Shown here piece after piece: positions 54,655 to 62,025 of a stretch of 64,000 bases of DNA. The position numbers and the translations under genes are program-made. This DNA comes from Bacteroidota bacterium (GTDB lineage: Bacteria; Bacteroidota; Bacteroidia; B-17B0; Aurantibacillaceae). Each line of letters starts with the position of its first letter. Within the stretch, counting starts at the first letter, position 1. The stretch covers positions 124,001 to 188,000 of the forward strand of contig JADBXZ010000002.1 in NCBI GenBank assembly GCA_020403265.1, given 5' to 3'. The notes below the pieces were generated by a model that worked only from the letters and a program-made list of their open reading frames with translations, ran no database searches and was not told where the DNA came from.

Positions 54655-55057
54655 GAGCCTTTTCTTTACTTAGTTTCTGGGATATAAATGGAAAAATTAC
54701 CTGCAAAAAATGAAATACAATAATGTATATGAGTAACAGAAAGTTGATTTGAAATTGAGGCATCCAGGCTGTGTCTTGAAACCAAAACGCCAGACTTTTA
54801 AATAAGATTCGTAATAACACAATAATCAGTATTGATATCTGTAGCGCTTGAAGCCTTTTGTGAATCACAAATTCATCTTCCACTCGTTGTTTGGAAAAAA
54901 TAATTATTACGAGGCTTAGCAGTGCAATAAGTTGCAAGAAAAGCCCGGTTGGTTTTTGTACATCATCCAGATCAAATGTATAGTTAGAAACGAGTACGCC
55001 TGCAACAATATATCCGGCCAGACCAATCCACTTGAAATAAGAAGGTAAAAGTTTCAT
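54644..55057 (-). CDS. Small integral membrane protein of XRE operon
   Basis: The 137-residue protein has about four hydrophobic helices, at roughly residues 8-24, 38-54, 71-88 and 103-125, with a charged loop (SKQRVEDEFVIHKRLQALQ) between the second and third. That loop and size resemble the DUF2178-like/small membrane proteins paired with compact XRE regulators in many bacteria. No enzymatic motif is seen. It is the first gene of the four-gene operon. Confidence 0.78.
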   Translation of the reverse strand: MKLLPSYFKWIGLAGYIVAGVLVSNYTFDLDDVQKPTGLFLQLIALLSLVIIIFSKQRVEDEFVIHKRLQALQISILIIVLLRILFKSLAFWFQDTAWMPQFQINFLLLIYIIVFHFLQVIFPFISQKLSKEKAHEK

Positions 55058-55077
55058 GGAACAAAAGTAATGATTAT

Positions 55078-55110
55078 TTTACATAATGTAAAGTTTGTTT
55101 TACATTATGT
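55078..55110. promoter_or_regulatory. Tandem palindromic operator, probably for the XRE regulator
   Basis: TTTACATAATGTAAA (55078-55092) is a perfect 7-1-7 palindrome. A related site TTTACATTATGT follows at 55099-55110. Taken together, ACATAATGTAAA and TTTACATTATGT are perfect 12-bp inverted arms spaced by 6 nt. The element lies 21 nt before the start of the membrane protein-XRE-hydrolase-cupin operon, and also 62 nt before the divergent 55173 gene. This is the layout expected of an autoregulated Cro-type repressor (inference). Confidence 0.8.
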
Positions 55111-55172
55111 CTGTTAAATTTTACAAATTATTGATTATTAGATTTGTTAAATTTCAGTTACTTTCGTGCTGA

Positions 55173-55655
55173 ATGATAGAGATTCTAAAAAAAATAGCTA
55201 TTTCAAACCTTATCAACAAAAACTCAGGTAATAAGCCAAGTGCCTTTTTAAATTGGGATCGCATTTCAAGTATCTTATTAATCATTGATGACAAACAACT
55301 AAATAAAAATCAACTAGATGTTTTTCTGGAAAGTTTAAACAAACACATTGAGATTTATTTTATTGATTCTAATGCAAAAGTTCCTGCTTATAGCGATTTT
55401 AAATCAGTTTTAGCAAAGGATCTAAATTGGATGGGTATACCAAAGAATATAAAATCCGGAAACTATGATTTAATTATTAATGCCTGCCCTCAAAATAATA
55501 CGGCAGCAATTGCGTTATCAGTAGTGAATAAGGCTAAGGTAAAATGTAGCATGTTCGACTATCGAGAAGTTTATAATTTAATGACCCAACCTAAAGCTAA
55601 TTTAATTGACAATCTGAAAGAAATGGTTCATTATTTAAAGATGATTACGAATTAA
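55173..55655 (+). CDS. DUF6913-like protein, function unknown
   Basis: The 160-residue protein has no signal peptide or membrane helix. It has an alpha/beta look: SILLIIDDKQLNKNQLDVFLE, then KDLNWMGIP, YDLIINACPQNNTAAIALSVVNKAKVK and a helical end (NLIDNLKEMVHYLKMI). It resembles DUF6913, a Bacteroidota family of unknown function. The gene overlaps asnB by one base (TAATG), so both are translated from one transcript. It might therefore be linked to asparagine or another amide-transfer product, but that is inference. Confidence 0.65.
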   Translation: MIEILKKIAISNLINKNSGNKPSAFLNWDRISSILLIIDDKQLNKNQLDVFLESLNKHIEIYFIDSNAKVPAYSDFKSVLAKDLNWMGIPKNIKSGNYDLIINACPQNNTAAIALSVVNKAKVKCSMFDYREVYNLMTQPKANLIDNLKEMVHYLKMITN

Positions 55656-57562
55656 TGTGTGGAATTGCAGGTATATTTTTAAAGGGTTCTCAAACTATTA
55701 ATTTAAAGGGTTCTATTAAATCCATGACACGGGCAATTAAACACCGTGGCCCGGATGGAGAAGGATATTTGTTAGGAAGAACGGGAGATTATCAACCCTT
55801 CTTTGGAGTAAATCAACACTTTAAGCAAACATTTAATTTTATACCTAAAGCAGCTATTGAAGAGGCAAATGAGGGATATGCTTTAGCACTTTCTCATGTT
55901 AGATTAAGCATTCTTGACTTAACTGACAGTGGACATCAACCCATGTGCGATTTGCATGAAAATTATTGGATAACCTATAATGGCGAAATTTATAATTATC
56001 TGGAACTTAAAGAGGAGTTGCGTTTATTAGGTGTTACGTTTTTTGGTAATTCAGATACCGAAGTAATTATAAATGCATTTAAGACTTGGGGCAGCAAATG
56101 TATTGAAAAATTTAATGGCATGTGGTCTTTTGTGTTAATTGATAAAACATCAAATACAGTTTTTGCAAGTAGAGACCGCTTAGGTGTTAAGCCATTTTAT
56201 TATATAAACAACACTAATTTTTTTGCTTTTGCAAGTGAACAAAAAGCCTTTGTAAAAGCAAATCTGGTTGAAGCAGCGTCATCATTAAACCATCAATTCG
56301 ATTACCTTATTAATACTTCACTTGAACAAGAGTCAGCTAATTTTTTCGAAGGAATTATTGAGTTGTTGCCGGGACATAATCTTCATTACAACTTAAGCAC
56401 ACATCATTTACATACCGAGCAGTATTATATTTTAAACAAAAAGGTTAACTTAGAAAACGATTATTTAAGTGATCAACAACTTATAAAAAAAATACAGGAA
56501 ACTTTATTTAATGCTGTAAAATTAAGACTAAGAAGTGATGTGGAAGTAGGCACCTGTTTAAGCGGAGGAATTGACAGTAGTGCTATTTCAGTAATCATGC
56601 AGCGGTTTATGCAGCAACCATTAAATTGTTTTACAGCCCAGTTTAAGAACACCTCTATTGATGAAAGTAAGTATGCTAGATTAGTTACCGAGCAGTTGAA
56701 TGCAAAACATTACTTTGTTGAACCAACAATTACAGAATTTGAAAATGAAGTTAAAGCGTTGGTTTATTCTCAAGACGTTCCTATATGGAGTACAAGCACC
56801 TTTGCACAGTTTAAGGTAATGGAGTTGGCTAAGCAACAACAAATTAAAGTGGTGCTTGATGGGCAAGGGGCCGATGAATTATTTGCAGGCTACCACCACC
56901 ACTTTGTTGCGCAATGGTTGCAATTACTAAATGAAAATAAATGGAGTAGTTTAAACTCAGCATTAAGAGCTTCGCGAAAAAGCATTGATTCGCCTTATCT
57001 TTTTTTCATTAAAGATATGATTAAGAGTAAGCAAACACTCAATGGAGATAGTTTAGCTAAATTTTTTAAGCAGGATTTTTTAAAAACTTCAGCAATAGAT
57101 AAGTTAACACTATTTAAAAATGTTAACTCCCAACTAATTCACGATATAGAGATAAAGAGATTAAAATCCTTTTTAAAATGTGAAGACCGTTGTGGCATGT
57201 GGCATGGCGTAGAGAGCAGAACGCCATTTAGTGACGACATTCATTTAATTGAATTATTATTTAGTTTTGATGGTAAGCGGAAAATAAAAAACGGCGCAAG
57301 TAAATATTTTTTGCGCGAAGCAGTAAAGGATTTGTTACCGGAACCAATTTATAAACGTTACGATAAAAAGGGATTTGAAACACCTCAGGGTGCCTGGATT
57401 AAGCAACTTTTCCCAAGCATGATAGAGCGCATTAAAGCAGCGGACTTTGATTTTTTAAATACAAACTTTGAAAAAAACATCAACATTAATAAAGGAATAG
57501 ATGAAAAGTTAATTTTTAAACTCTATGTTTTATCAGTATGGAAAAAGGTTTTTGTCGAATAG
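55655..57562 (+). CDS. asnB: Asparagine synthetase (glutamine-hydrolysing)
   Basis: AsnB makes asparagine from aspartate, glutamine and ATP. The 635-residue product starts MCGIAGIF, exposing Cys2 of the class II glutaminase domain. It has RLSILDLTDSGHQPM and YNGEIYNYLELKEEL in that domain, and a synthetase domain with the PP-loop SGGIDSSAIS. LDGQGADELFAGYHHHF and GVESRTPFSDD follow later. The C-terminus FKLYVLSVWKKVFVE is complete. The same C-terminal peptide recurs in the remnant at 60485-60529. The gene might instead belong to an asnB-like amidotransferase used in surface polysaccharide synthesis. Confidence 0.93.
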   Translation: MCGIAGIFLKGSQTINLKGSIKSMTRAIKHRGPDGEGYLLGRTGDYQPFFGVNQHFKQTFNFIPKAAIEEANEGYALALSHVRLSILDLTDSGHQPMCDLHENYWITYNGEIYNYLELKEELRLLGVTFFGNSDTEVIINAFKTWGSKCIEKFNGMWSFVLIDKTSNTVFASRDRLGVKPFYYINNTNFFAFASEQKAFVKANLVEAASSLNHQFDYLINTSLEQESANFFEGIIELLPGHNLHYNLSTHHLHTEQYYILNKKVNLENDYLSDQQLIKKIQETLFNAVKLRLRSDVEVGTCLSGGIDSSAISVIMQRFMQQPLNCFTAQFKNTSIDESKYARLVTEQLNAKHYFVEPTITEFENEVKALVYSQDVPIWSTSTFAQFKVMELAKQQQIKVVLDGQGADELFAGYHHHFVAQWLQLLNENKWSSLNSALRASRKSIDSPYLFFIKDMIKSKQTLNGDSLAKFFKQDFLKTSAIDKLTLFKNVNSQLIHDIEIKRLKSFLKCEDRCGMWHGVESRTPFSDDIHLIELLFSFDGKRKIKNGASKYFLREAVKDLLPEPIYKRYDKKGFETPQGAWIKQLFPSMIERIKAADFDFLNTNFEKNININKGIDEKLIFKLYVLSVWKKVFVE

Positions 57563-57632
57563 GCTTGACCCCAATTTATCAACAGATTCAACTCCTTTTC
57601 TCAACAATTTCTTTTTATTTAACATTTATTTA

Positions 57633-57662
57633 TTGTATATTTATGTAATATTAATATATTTG
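57633..57662 (+). promoter_or_regulatory. Promoter (TTG-N19-TATATTTG) directly before the 57669 lipoprotein
   Basis: TTG at 57633-57635 and TATATTTG at 57655-57662 are 19 nt apart, an ideal match. The -7 element ends 6 nt before the ATG, so transcription would start at about the start codon, giving a leaderless or nearly leaderless mRNA. Confidence 0.65.
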
Positions 57663-57668
57663 ATAGCT

Positions 57669-59078
57669 ATGAAGAAAATAAAAATTTATGCAATTTTAGC
57701 GCTTGTAGCAGGTGCAATTGCTTGTAAAAAGACCCCCCCCCCCCAGTCGGAAAATTTAAAATCTGATACCACTGCATTAAACTATGAAGCCATTATTAAT
57801 GCTAAAACAATTAATGACAAAACTATGTTGGATTTTGTAGATTTTCCTACAGACCCCGAAATGACAAAGATGAACAAAGGTTTGTATCTTTACATGGAGG
57901 GAATGGCAGAGGTTTTTAAATTAGCTCCTCAACAATTAAGTTATGTACTTAACAAACTTAAAACAACTGGTAAAAACACAATAGTAGTCACTAATTATTT
58001 AACCCACTTTGGCGTTTGTAAACAACGCTTTAACACAAAACTTACTGAACTTTGCCCCGAAAAACCAATAGGCAATGACCACGCGAACTCTATAGCCATG
58101 GAATTAATGAATTTTAATGGGCAAACGCAATATACCCCAGTAATGCTTTTGGGTAATAATTGTGCTCAAATTTCTAATTTAGATTTAAACAATGGTTTTA
58201 GATTTGCTTTAGGAACAGATGCAGAAGAAAGCTCCAATAATGGAAATGGTAATGGTAAATTGATACCAAGTTGGAACTTTAAAAAAAATGGCCAAATAAA
58301 ACTTGAGTTAGTATCTGAACAGCAAGTTCGTAATTCGAACATTCCTGTTTTTATATTTACTCCAGGCTATGTTGCCAATGGTATAAAGCCAAGTACACCA
58401 AGTCCAGGCTTTCAACCCGATTATGCTGATGTTAACGACGGTGATGGAGGCGTATTTATTATTAATGGCGGTTGTGCAACATTTAACCCAGGAAATGGTA
58501 ATAATGGTGGTAATGGTGGATCAGGCAACTCAGGAGGAGGGAATCCTAGTACAAGTCCAGCATATCAAAAAGTAGTGCTACCACCTTGCACTGCAAATTG
58601 TATCTCTCCAAAAATTACTCTGGATGGAGTTAATTGTAATTATCATTATGAAGCTTATGGAGCAAGTGAGTTGAGAATATCATCTAGATATACAACATTA
58701 AATTCAGGAGTTATGAATATGCTAAGTACTCATGATGGGTGGTTTTTAGATAAAATACCAAGTAACTATATAGATTGTAATTGTTATTACCCAATGAATA
58801 GGGCATTTGCTGATAATGTAGCTGATCTTATGGGGATTAATTTTGTTACCTATGAACACGATTGGTATGCAACAATAAAAAATTTGTATTATGTTGAAGC
58901 CCTTTCTGGTGATACACCTATTGTTCCTCTTCAAGTTCAAGCAACGTTGGCAACGGAAACATATCAAATGCAGTTTTTTGTTGTTCAGGATCAGTTTCCT
59001 GTAACACCATTTTCTGATACTAAGTTTACTGCTTTGACATACGGACTTAATGTTCAAGGCATGACTAGACAACCTTAA
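57669..59078 (+). CDS. Surface lipoprotein of unknown function with a poly-C tract (candidate phase-variable)
   Basis: ATG 57669 opens a lipoprotein signal (MKKIKIYAILALVAGAIAC, lipobox AIAC) and gives a 469-residue protein; an ORF start at 57525 would lie inside asnB. Immediately after the lipidated cysteine the codons KKTPPPQ contain a run of 12 C. The protein then has a helical region (about 40-150) with four cysteines or more, a Gly/Asn/Ser-rich linker (NGNNGGNGGSGNSGGG), and a C-terminal domain. I do not recognise any domain. It is followed one nucleotide later by an outer-membrane-type gene, and this three-gene cassette looks foreign to its surroundings. Confidence 0.8.
   Translation: MKKIKIYAILALVAGAIACKKTPPPQSENLKSDTTALNYEAIINAKTINDKTMLDFVDFPTDPEMTKMNKGLYLYMEGMAEVFKLAPQQLSYVLNKLKTTGKNTIVVTNYLTHFGVCKQRFNTKLTELCPEKPIGNDHANSIAMELMNFNGQTQYTPVMLLGNNCAQISNLDLNNGFRFALGTDAEESSNNGNGNGKLIPSWNFKKNGQIKLELVSEQQVRNSNIPVFIFTPGYVANGIKPSTPSPGFQPDYADVNDGDGGVFIINGGCATFNPGNGNNGGNGGSGNSGGGNPSTSPAYQKVVLPPCTANCISPKITLDGVNCNYHYEAYGASELRISSRYTTLNSGVMNMLSTHDGWFLDKIPSNYIDCNCYYPMNRAFADNVADLMGINFVTYEHDWYATIKNLYYVEALSGDTPIVPLQVQATLATETYQMQFFVVQDQFPVTPFSDTKFTALTYGLNVQGMTRQP
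57733..57744 (+). repeat. Homopolymeric C12 tract in a coding region
   Basis: Twelve consecutive C occur in codons 22-26 of the lipoprotein, within an AT-rich gene. Change by one or two bases during replication would shift the reading frame just after the lipidation site and abolish most of the protein. Read here in the ON frame. Confidence 0.9.
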
Positions 59079-59079
59079 T

Positions 59080-59670
59080 ATGAATAGTAAAAAAAACAAG
59101 ACAAATACGCTTATTATTATAAGCGTATTTGTTTTTATGACCAAAATCTTAGCGCAGCCGAATATTGATAGTTCTAGATTTGTATTGTGTTTTACACCAG
59201 GTTTAAAAATTTTTCAATATAAAGAAGTAGGTCCGAGATTTGCTTCAAACTTTGGTTTAGAATTAAAAAAAAACAAAAGTCGGGTTGAGTTTTTTTTTCG
59301 AAATTATACTTATTTATTCCCAATTGTACCTGACTCAAATTCTGTTTCGAAAATAATTAACTATAATACATTTTTTGTTTTTGGAATAAATAAATATTCG
59401 AAAAATAAAAAAATAAAATATGGCGTTGGTATTTTTCATGAAAATAATTATTTGCCAAGTCAACAAACATTGTATTTTTTTCCAAGCCATGAGGCTGGTG
59501 TCGAATTCTCTATTTACAGTAACTTTAGTTGGTTTAATGTTTCTTTTAAGCAAAAAACACAATTAGTAGGTCGTAGTATAAATAATAAATATAGCTTTCC
59601 AGTAGTTTCAGTTTTCAATAATTACAGATTTTATATATGTTTAGAATTTCCTTTAAAAGTAAATTATTAA
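59080..59670 (+). CDS. Putative outer-membrane beta-barrel protein, unknown
   Basis: The ATG lies one nucleotide after the stop of the lipoprotein gene. The 196-residue protein has a signal peptide (TLIIISVFVFMTKILAQ) and then alternating beta strands: FVLCFTPGLKIFQYKEVG, NFGLELKKNKSRVEFFFR, and a closing strand ending in FPLKVNY, compatible with an 8-stranded barrel. The signal peptide is encoded by a perfect hairpin. I recognise no family. It is AT-rich with long A/T runs. A later ATG at 59137 would remove the signal peptide and is less likely. Confidence 0.68.
   Translation: MNSKKNKTNTLIIISVFVFMTKILAQPNIDSSRFVLCFTPGLKIFQYKEVGPRFASNFGLELKKNKSRVEFFFRNYTYLFPIVPDSNSVSKIINYNTFFVFGINKYSKNKKIKYGVGIFHENNYLPSQQTLYFFPSHEAGVEFSIYSNFSWFNVSFKQKTQLVGRSINNKYSFPVVSVFNNYRFYICLEFPLKVNY
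59101..59132 (+). other. Perfect 14-bp hairpin inside the signal-peptide coding region
   Basis: ACAAATACGCTTAT and ATAAGCGTATTTGT pair perfectly around the loop TATT; the 3' arm runs into GTTTTTATG. It resembles an intrinsic terminator of the upstream lipoprotein gene yet lies in codons 8-18 of the downstream gene, encoding the hydrophobic signal-peptide core. It could attenuate transcription or hide the ribosome-loading region. Confidence 0.8.
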
Positions 59671-60299
59671 TATTAGTTTTATTTTTTTGTAACTATACAT
59701 TGTTTAGTCAGCGAAAAGAAAAATTAATGAGTTTTTCACTCGACTTAGGATTTAGCGTTTTTAAAAATCCATTTTATGATAAAAACGCATATAATTATTT
59801 GCCAAATTATAACAAAGCAATTTATACTGGGTTTGAAATAAATTATAATAAATTAGATTTAGCGTTGAAATACAGTAAAACCTATTGGTTTATTTTAACA
59901 CCAAGTAACAAAGTATCTCCACTTAGTAGCTTGATGAGTTATGATTTTATTACATTAAAAAAATATTTAAAAATAAATAATAAAAGAAAAATATATTTCA
60001 CAACTGGTTATGGCTATAACAGAGAGTATTGTTATGGCAAAGTTGATTTTACATCTAGTAGAATAAATTCTAGAAATACAATCAGCAAAAGATTAACTTT
60101 TAAAAGTGATGTTATAACAAGCACCAGCGAAAGCATAGTTTTTTCAACTGGGGTTAACGTAACCAAATCTGTAAATGTTGAACTTTTATTTAATTACTAT
60201 ACAGTCGTTTATTCTAATTACTTTAAAAAAGGTATATCAGATCATACAATACAATTAAACTTTTTATATAAAATAAGAGGCTCTAAAAACAAAAAATAA
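59637..60299 (+). CDS. Putative outer-membrane beta-barrel protein, unknown
   Basis: The ATG lies inside the end of the previous gene (34-nt overlap). The 220-residue protein has a signal peptide (FKSKLLILVLFFCNYTLFSQ) and a series of predicted strands (LMSFSLDLGFSVFKN, KAIYTGFEINYNKLDLALKYSK, KIYFTTGYGYNREYCYG, KSVNVELLFNYYTVVYSNYF), ending TIQLNFLYKIRG. It looks like a barrel or T9SS-independent outer-membrane protein, of no recognised family. It is the last gene of the cassette; an asnB remnant follows after about 185 nt. Confidence 0.68.
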   Translation: MFRISFKSKLLILVLFFCNYTLFSQRKEKLMSFSLDLGFSVFKNPFYDKNAYNYLPNYNKAIYTGFEINYNKLDLALKYSKTYWFILTPSNKVSPLSSLMSYDFITLKKYLKINNKRKIYFTTGYGYNREYCYGKVDFTSSRINSRNTISKRLTFKSDVITSTSESIVFSTGVNVTKSVNVELLFNYYTVVYSNYFKKGISDHTIQLNFLYKIRGSKNKK

Positions 60300-60484
60300 T
60301 TAAAGTCTAATGTCTGATTTGAAAAATTTACTGGTTTCAATAAATAAAAAACTGAGATTATCTCATAATTTTAATATTTAATTACTGTGCGATATAAGAG
60401 CCAAACACCTAAAATCATTTTATAACTAAATTCTTTTTACGATAGGTGAAAGCATCCATGGTTACAATTAAAGTGCAAGTATAA

Positions 60485-60529
60485 TTTAAGCTATACGTGC
60501 TTGCCGTTTGGAAAGAGGTTTTTTGTTAA
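60485..60529 (+). pseudogene. asnB 3'-end remnant
   Basis: Fourteen codons ending in TAA encode FKLYVLAVWKEVFC, matching the C-terminus FKLYVLSVWKKVFV(E) of the intact asnB at 11 of 14 positions. Codons differ at many third positions (AAG for AAA, TAC for TAT, CTA for CTC), showing that both copies evolved as protein-coding sequence before the copy lost its upstream part. An in-frame TAA stands immediately before TTT. Immediately downstream the arginine decarboxylase gene ends on the other strand. This looks like the displaced original end of asnB or the tail of a second copy. Confidence 0.8.
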
Positions 60530-61923
60530 TACCCCAAAATCTTTAACATGCTCTTGTAACTTTGTTCTTTAGCAAACAAGCGTGTTGTAATTTCTCCATC
60601 ATCATCAACATCTATTAAAACATGCTTTGGTGCAGGAATCAAACAATGTTGGGTTCCGCCATAACCGCTTAATGCTTCTTGATAAGCTCCGGTATGAAAA
60701 AATCCAATGTATTGTGGTGTTTTATCACTTTTGTTTACTACAGGTAAAAACACCTGATTGGTGTGCGCTTCAGTATTGTAGTAATCCATACTATCACAGG
60801 TTAAGCCCCCTAAATTAGTTGGCTGGTAAGGTTTATCCCAATTATTTACAGCTAATAAAATAAAACGCTGATTAATTCCCCATGTATCCGGTAAAGTTGT
60901 AATAAAACTACTGTCGATAAAATACCAGGTCTCACGATCGTTTTGTTGTTTTGTGTCAACCACAGAATAAAGTGTTGCACCGCTTTCACCAACAGTATAA
61001 CTACCAAATTCTGTAAATATATGTGGTTCGGGTAAATCATGTTGTTCGCAAAACATTTTAATTTGACTCACAATTTCTTCAATCATGTATTCGTAATCGT
61101 AATCAAACCCAAGCGAGGTTCTTATTGGCATGCCACCGCCAATGTTTAAAGAGTCTAAAGTTGGACACACGGCACGAAGTTCTTTGTAAATCTGTAAACA
61201 TTTATTCAGTTCAGTCCAGTAGTATATTGTGTCTTTAATGCCGGTATTAATAAAAAAGTGTAGTAGTTTTAATTCAAATTTCTGGTTAGGTTCAATTTTT
61301 TCATTGTACAAATCCATTATCTGTGTGCTACGCACCCCTAGTCGTGATGAATAAAACGAGAACGAAGGTTCTTCTTCGGTACTGATTCGAATCCCTAGTT
61401 TTACTTTATCTGCTTTAGCATGTTTTTTATAATAGTCAATTTCATCCAAATGGTCTAGCACCGGAATAACGTTAAAGCCATCGTTAATTAAATCACAAAT
61501 GTTTTGTTTGTATAAATTACGCTTATACCCATTACAAATAATATATGTATCTTTGCTTAAAGCATTTTTTTGATATTGTTCTTTGATTATTTGTATGTCA
61601 AACGCGCTGGATGTTTCGATGTGAACTTCATTTTTTAGCACTTCATCCAGCACAAAACTAAAGTGAGAGCTTTTGGTGCAATAACAATAAACGTATTTAC
61701 CTTTGTAGTCTACTTTTGCCATGGCAACGTTAAATAAACGCTTAGCCTTTTGGATTTGAGAGCTGATTTTTGGCAAATAGCTTATTCTCAATGGCGTACC
61801 GTATTGTTTGATAATGTCCATCAAGGGAATATCATTAAAATACAACACATCATCCTTCACTTCAAAACCTTCCTGAGGAAAGTTGAAGGTTTGGTTAATT
61901 AAGTTTGAATACGAATTGTTCAT
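60526..61923 (-). CDS. Arginine decarboxylase (Bacteroidota SpeA-like, PLP-dependent)
   Basis: The 465-residue protein belongs to the group IV decarboxylase fold (alanine racemase barrel plus beta domain). It has the PLP lysine 84 in YVYCYCTKSSHF, TSSAFDIQI, the GIRISTEEEPSF segment, the substrate/PLP blocks LHFFINTGIKDTIYYW, and the late GGLTCDSMDYYN and CLIPAPKHVLIDVDDDGE motifs. The expected reaction is decarboxylation of arginine to agmatine, feeding polyamine synthesis. It is divergent from an arginase, with a shared 100-bp control region carrying two related palindromes. The stop codon abuts the asnB remnant. Confidence 0.88.
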   Translation of the reverse strand: MNNSYSNLINQTFNFPQEGFEVKDDVLYFNDIPLMDIIKQYGTPLRISYLPKISSQIQKAKRLFNVAMAKVDYKGKYVYCYCTKSSHFSFVLDEVLKNEVHIETSSAFDIQIIKEQYQKNALSKDTYIICNGYKRNLYKQNICDLINDGFNVIPVLDHLDEIDYYKKHAKADKVKLGIRISTEEEPSFSFYSSRLGVRSTQIMDLYNEKIEPNQKFELKLLHFFINTGIKDTIYYWTELNKCLQIYKELRAVCPTLDSLNIGGGMPIRTSLGFDYDYEYMIEEIVSQIKMFCEQHDLPEPHIFTEFGSYTVGESGATLYSVVDTKQQNDRETWYFIDSSFITTLPDTWGINQRFILLAVNNWDKPYQPTNLGGLTCDSMDYYNTEAHTNQVFLPVVNKSDKTPQYIGFFHTGAYQEALSGYGGTQHCLIPAPKHVLIDVDDDGEITTRLFAKEQSYKSMLKILGY

Positions 61924-61934
61924 TATAAATCAAT

Positions 61935-61984
61935 GTAAGTAACTTACTTTGGTAATTTTATACAAATGTAAGTTAATTACTTAA
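61935..61984. promoter_or_regulatory. Two related palindromes between arginine decarboxylase and arginase
   Basis: GTAAGT-A-ACTTAC (61935-61947) and GTAAGT-TAATT-ACTTA (61968-61983) share the 5' half ATGTAAGT and lie about 33 bp apart. A minus-strand TACATTTG (61963-61970) overlapping the second site is a candidate -7 element for the decarboxylase gene. The pair looks like binding sites for a dimeric regulator of both divergent genes, perhaps responding to arginine. Confidence 0.6.
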
Positions 61985-62025
61985 ATGCTTTTTATTTGGA
62001 ATGTAAATAATTTGTTAGTTTTTAT

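Noticed and set aside
57525-57668. A longer version of the lipoprotein frame beginning inside asnB
   Set aside because: It overlaps the asnB C-terminus, would place the promoter inside the coding region and would bury the lipobox signal far from the N-terminus; the ATG at 57669 gives a standard lipoprotein signal.
58746-59144. Minus-strand frame of 132 codons across the lipoprotein/outer-membrane gene junction
   Set aside because: It runs antisense to two well-supported frames and through the perfect hairpin; its translation shows no export signal or family resemblance.
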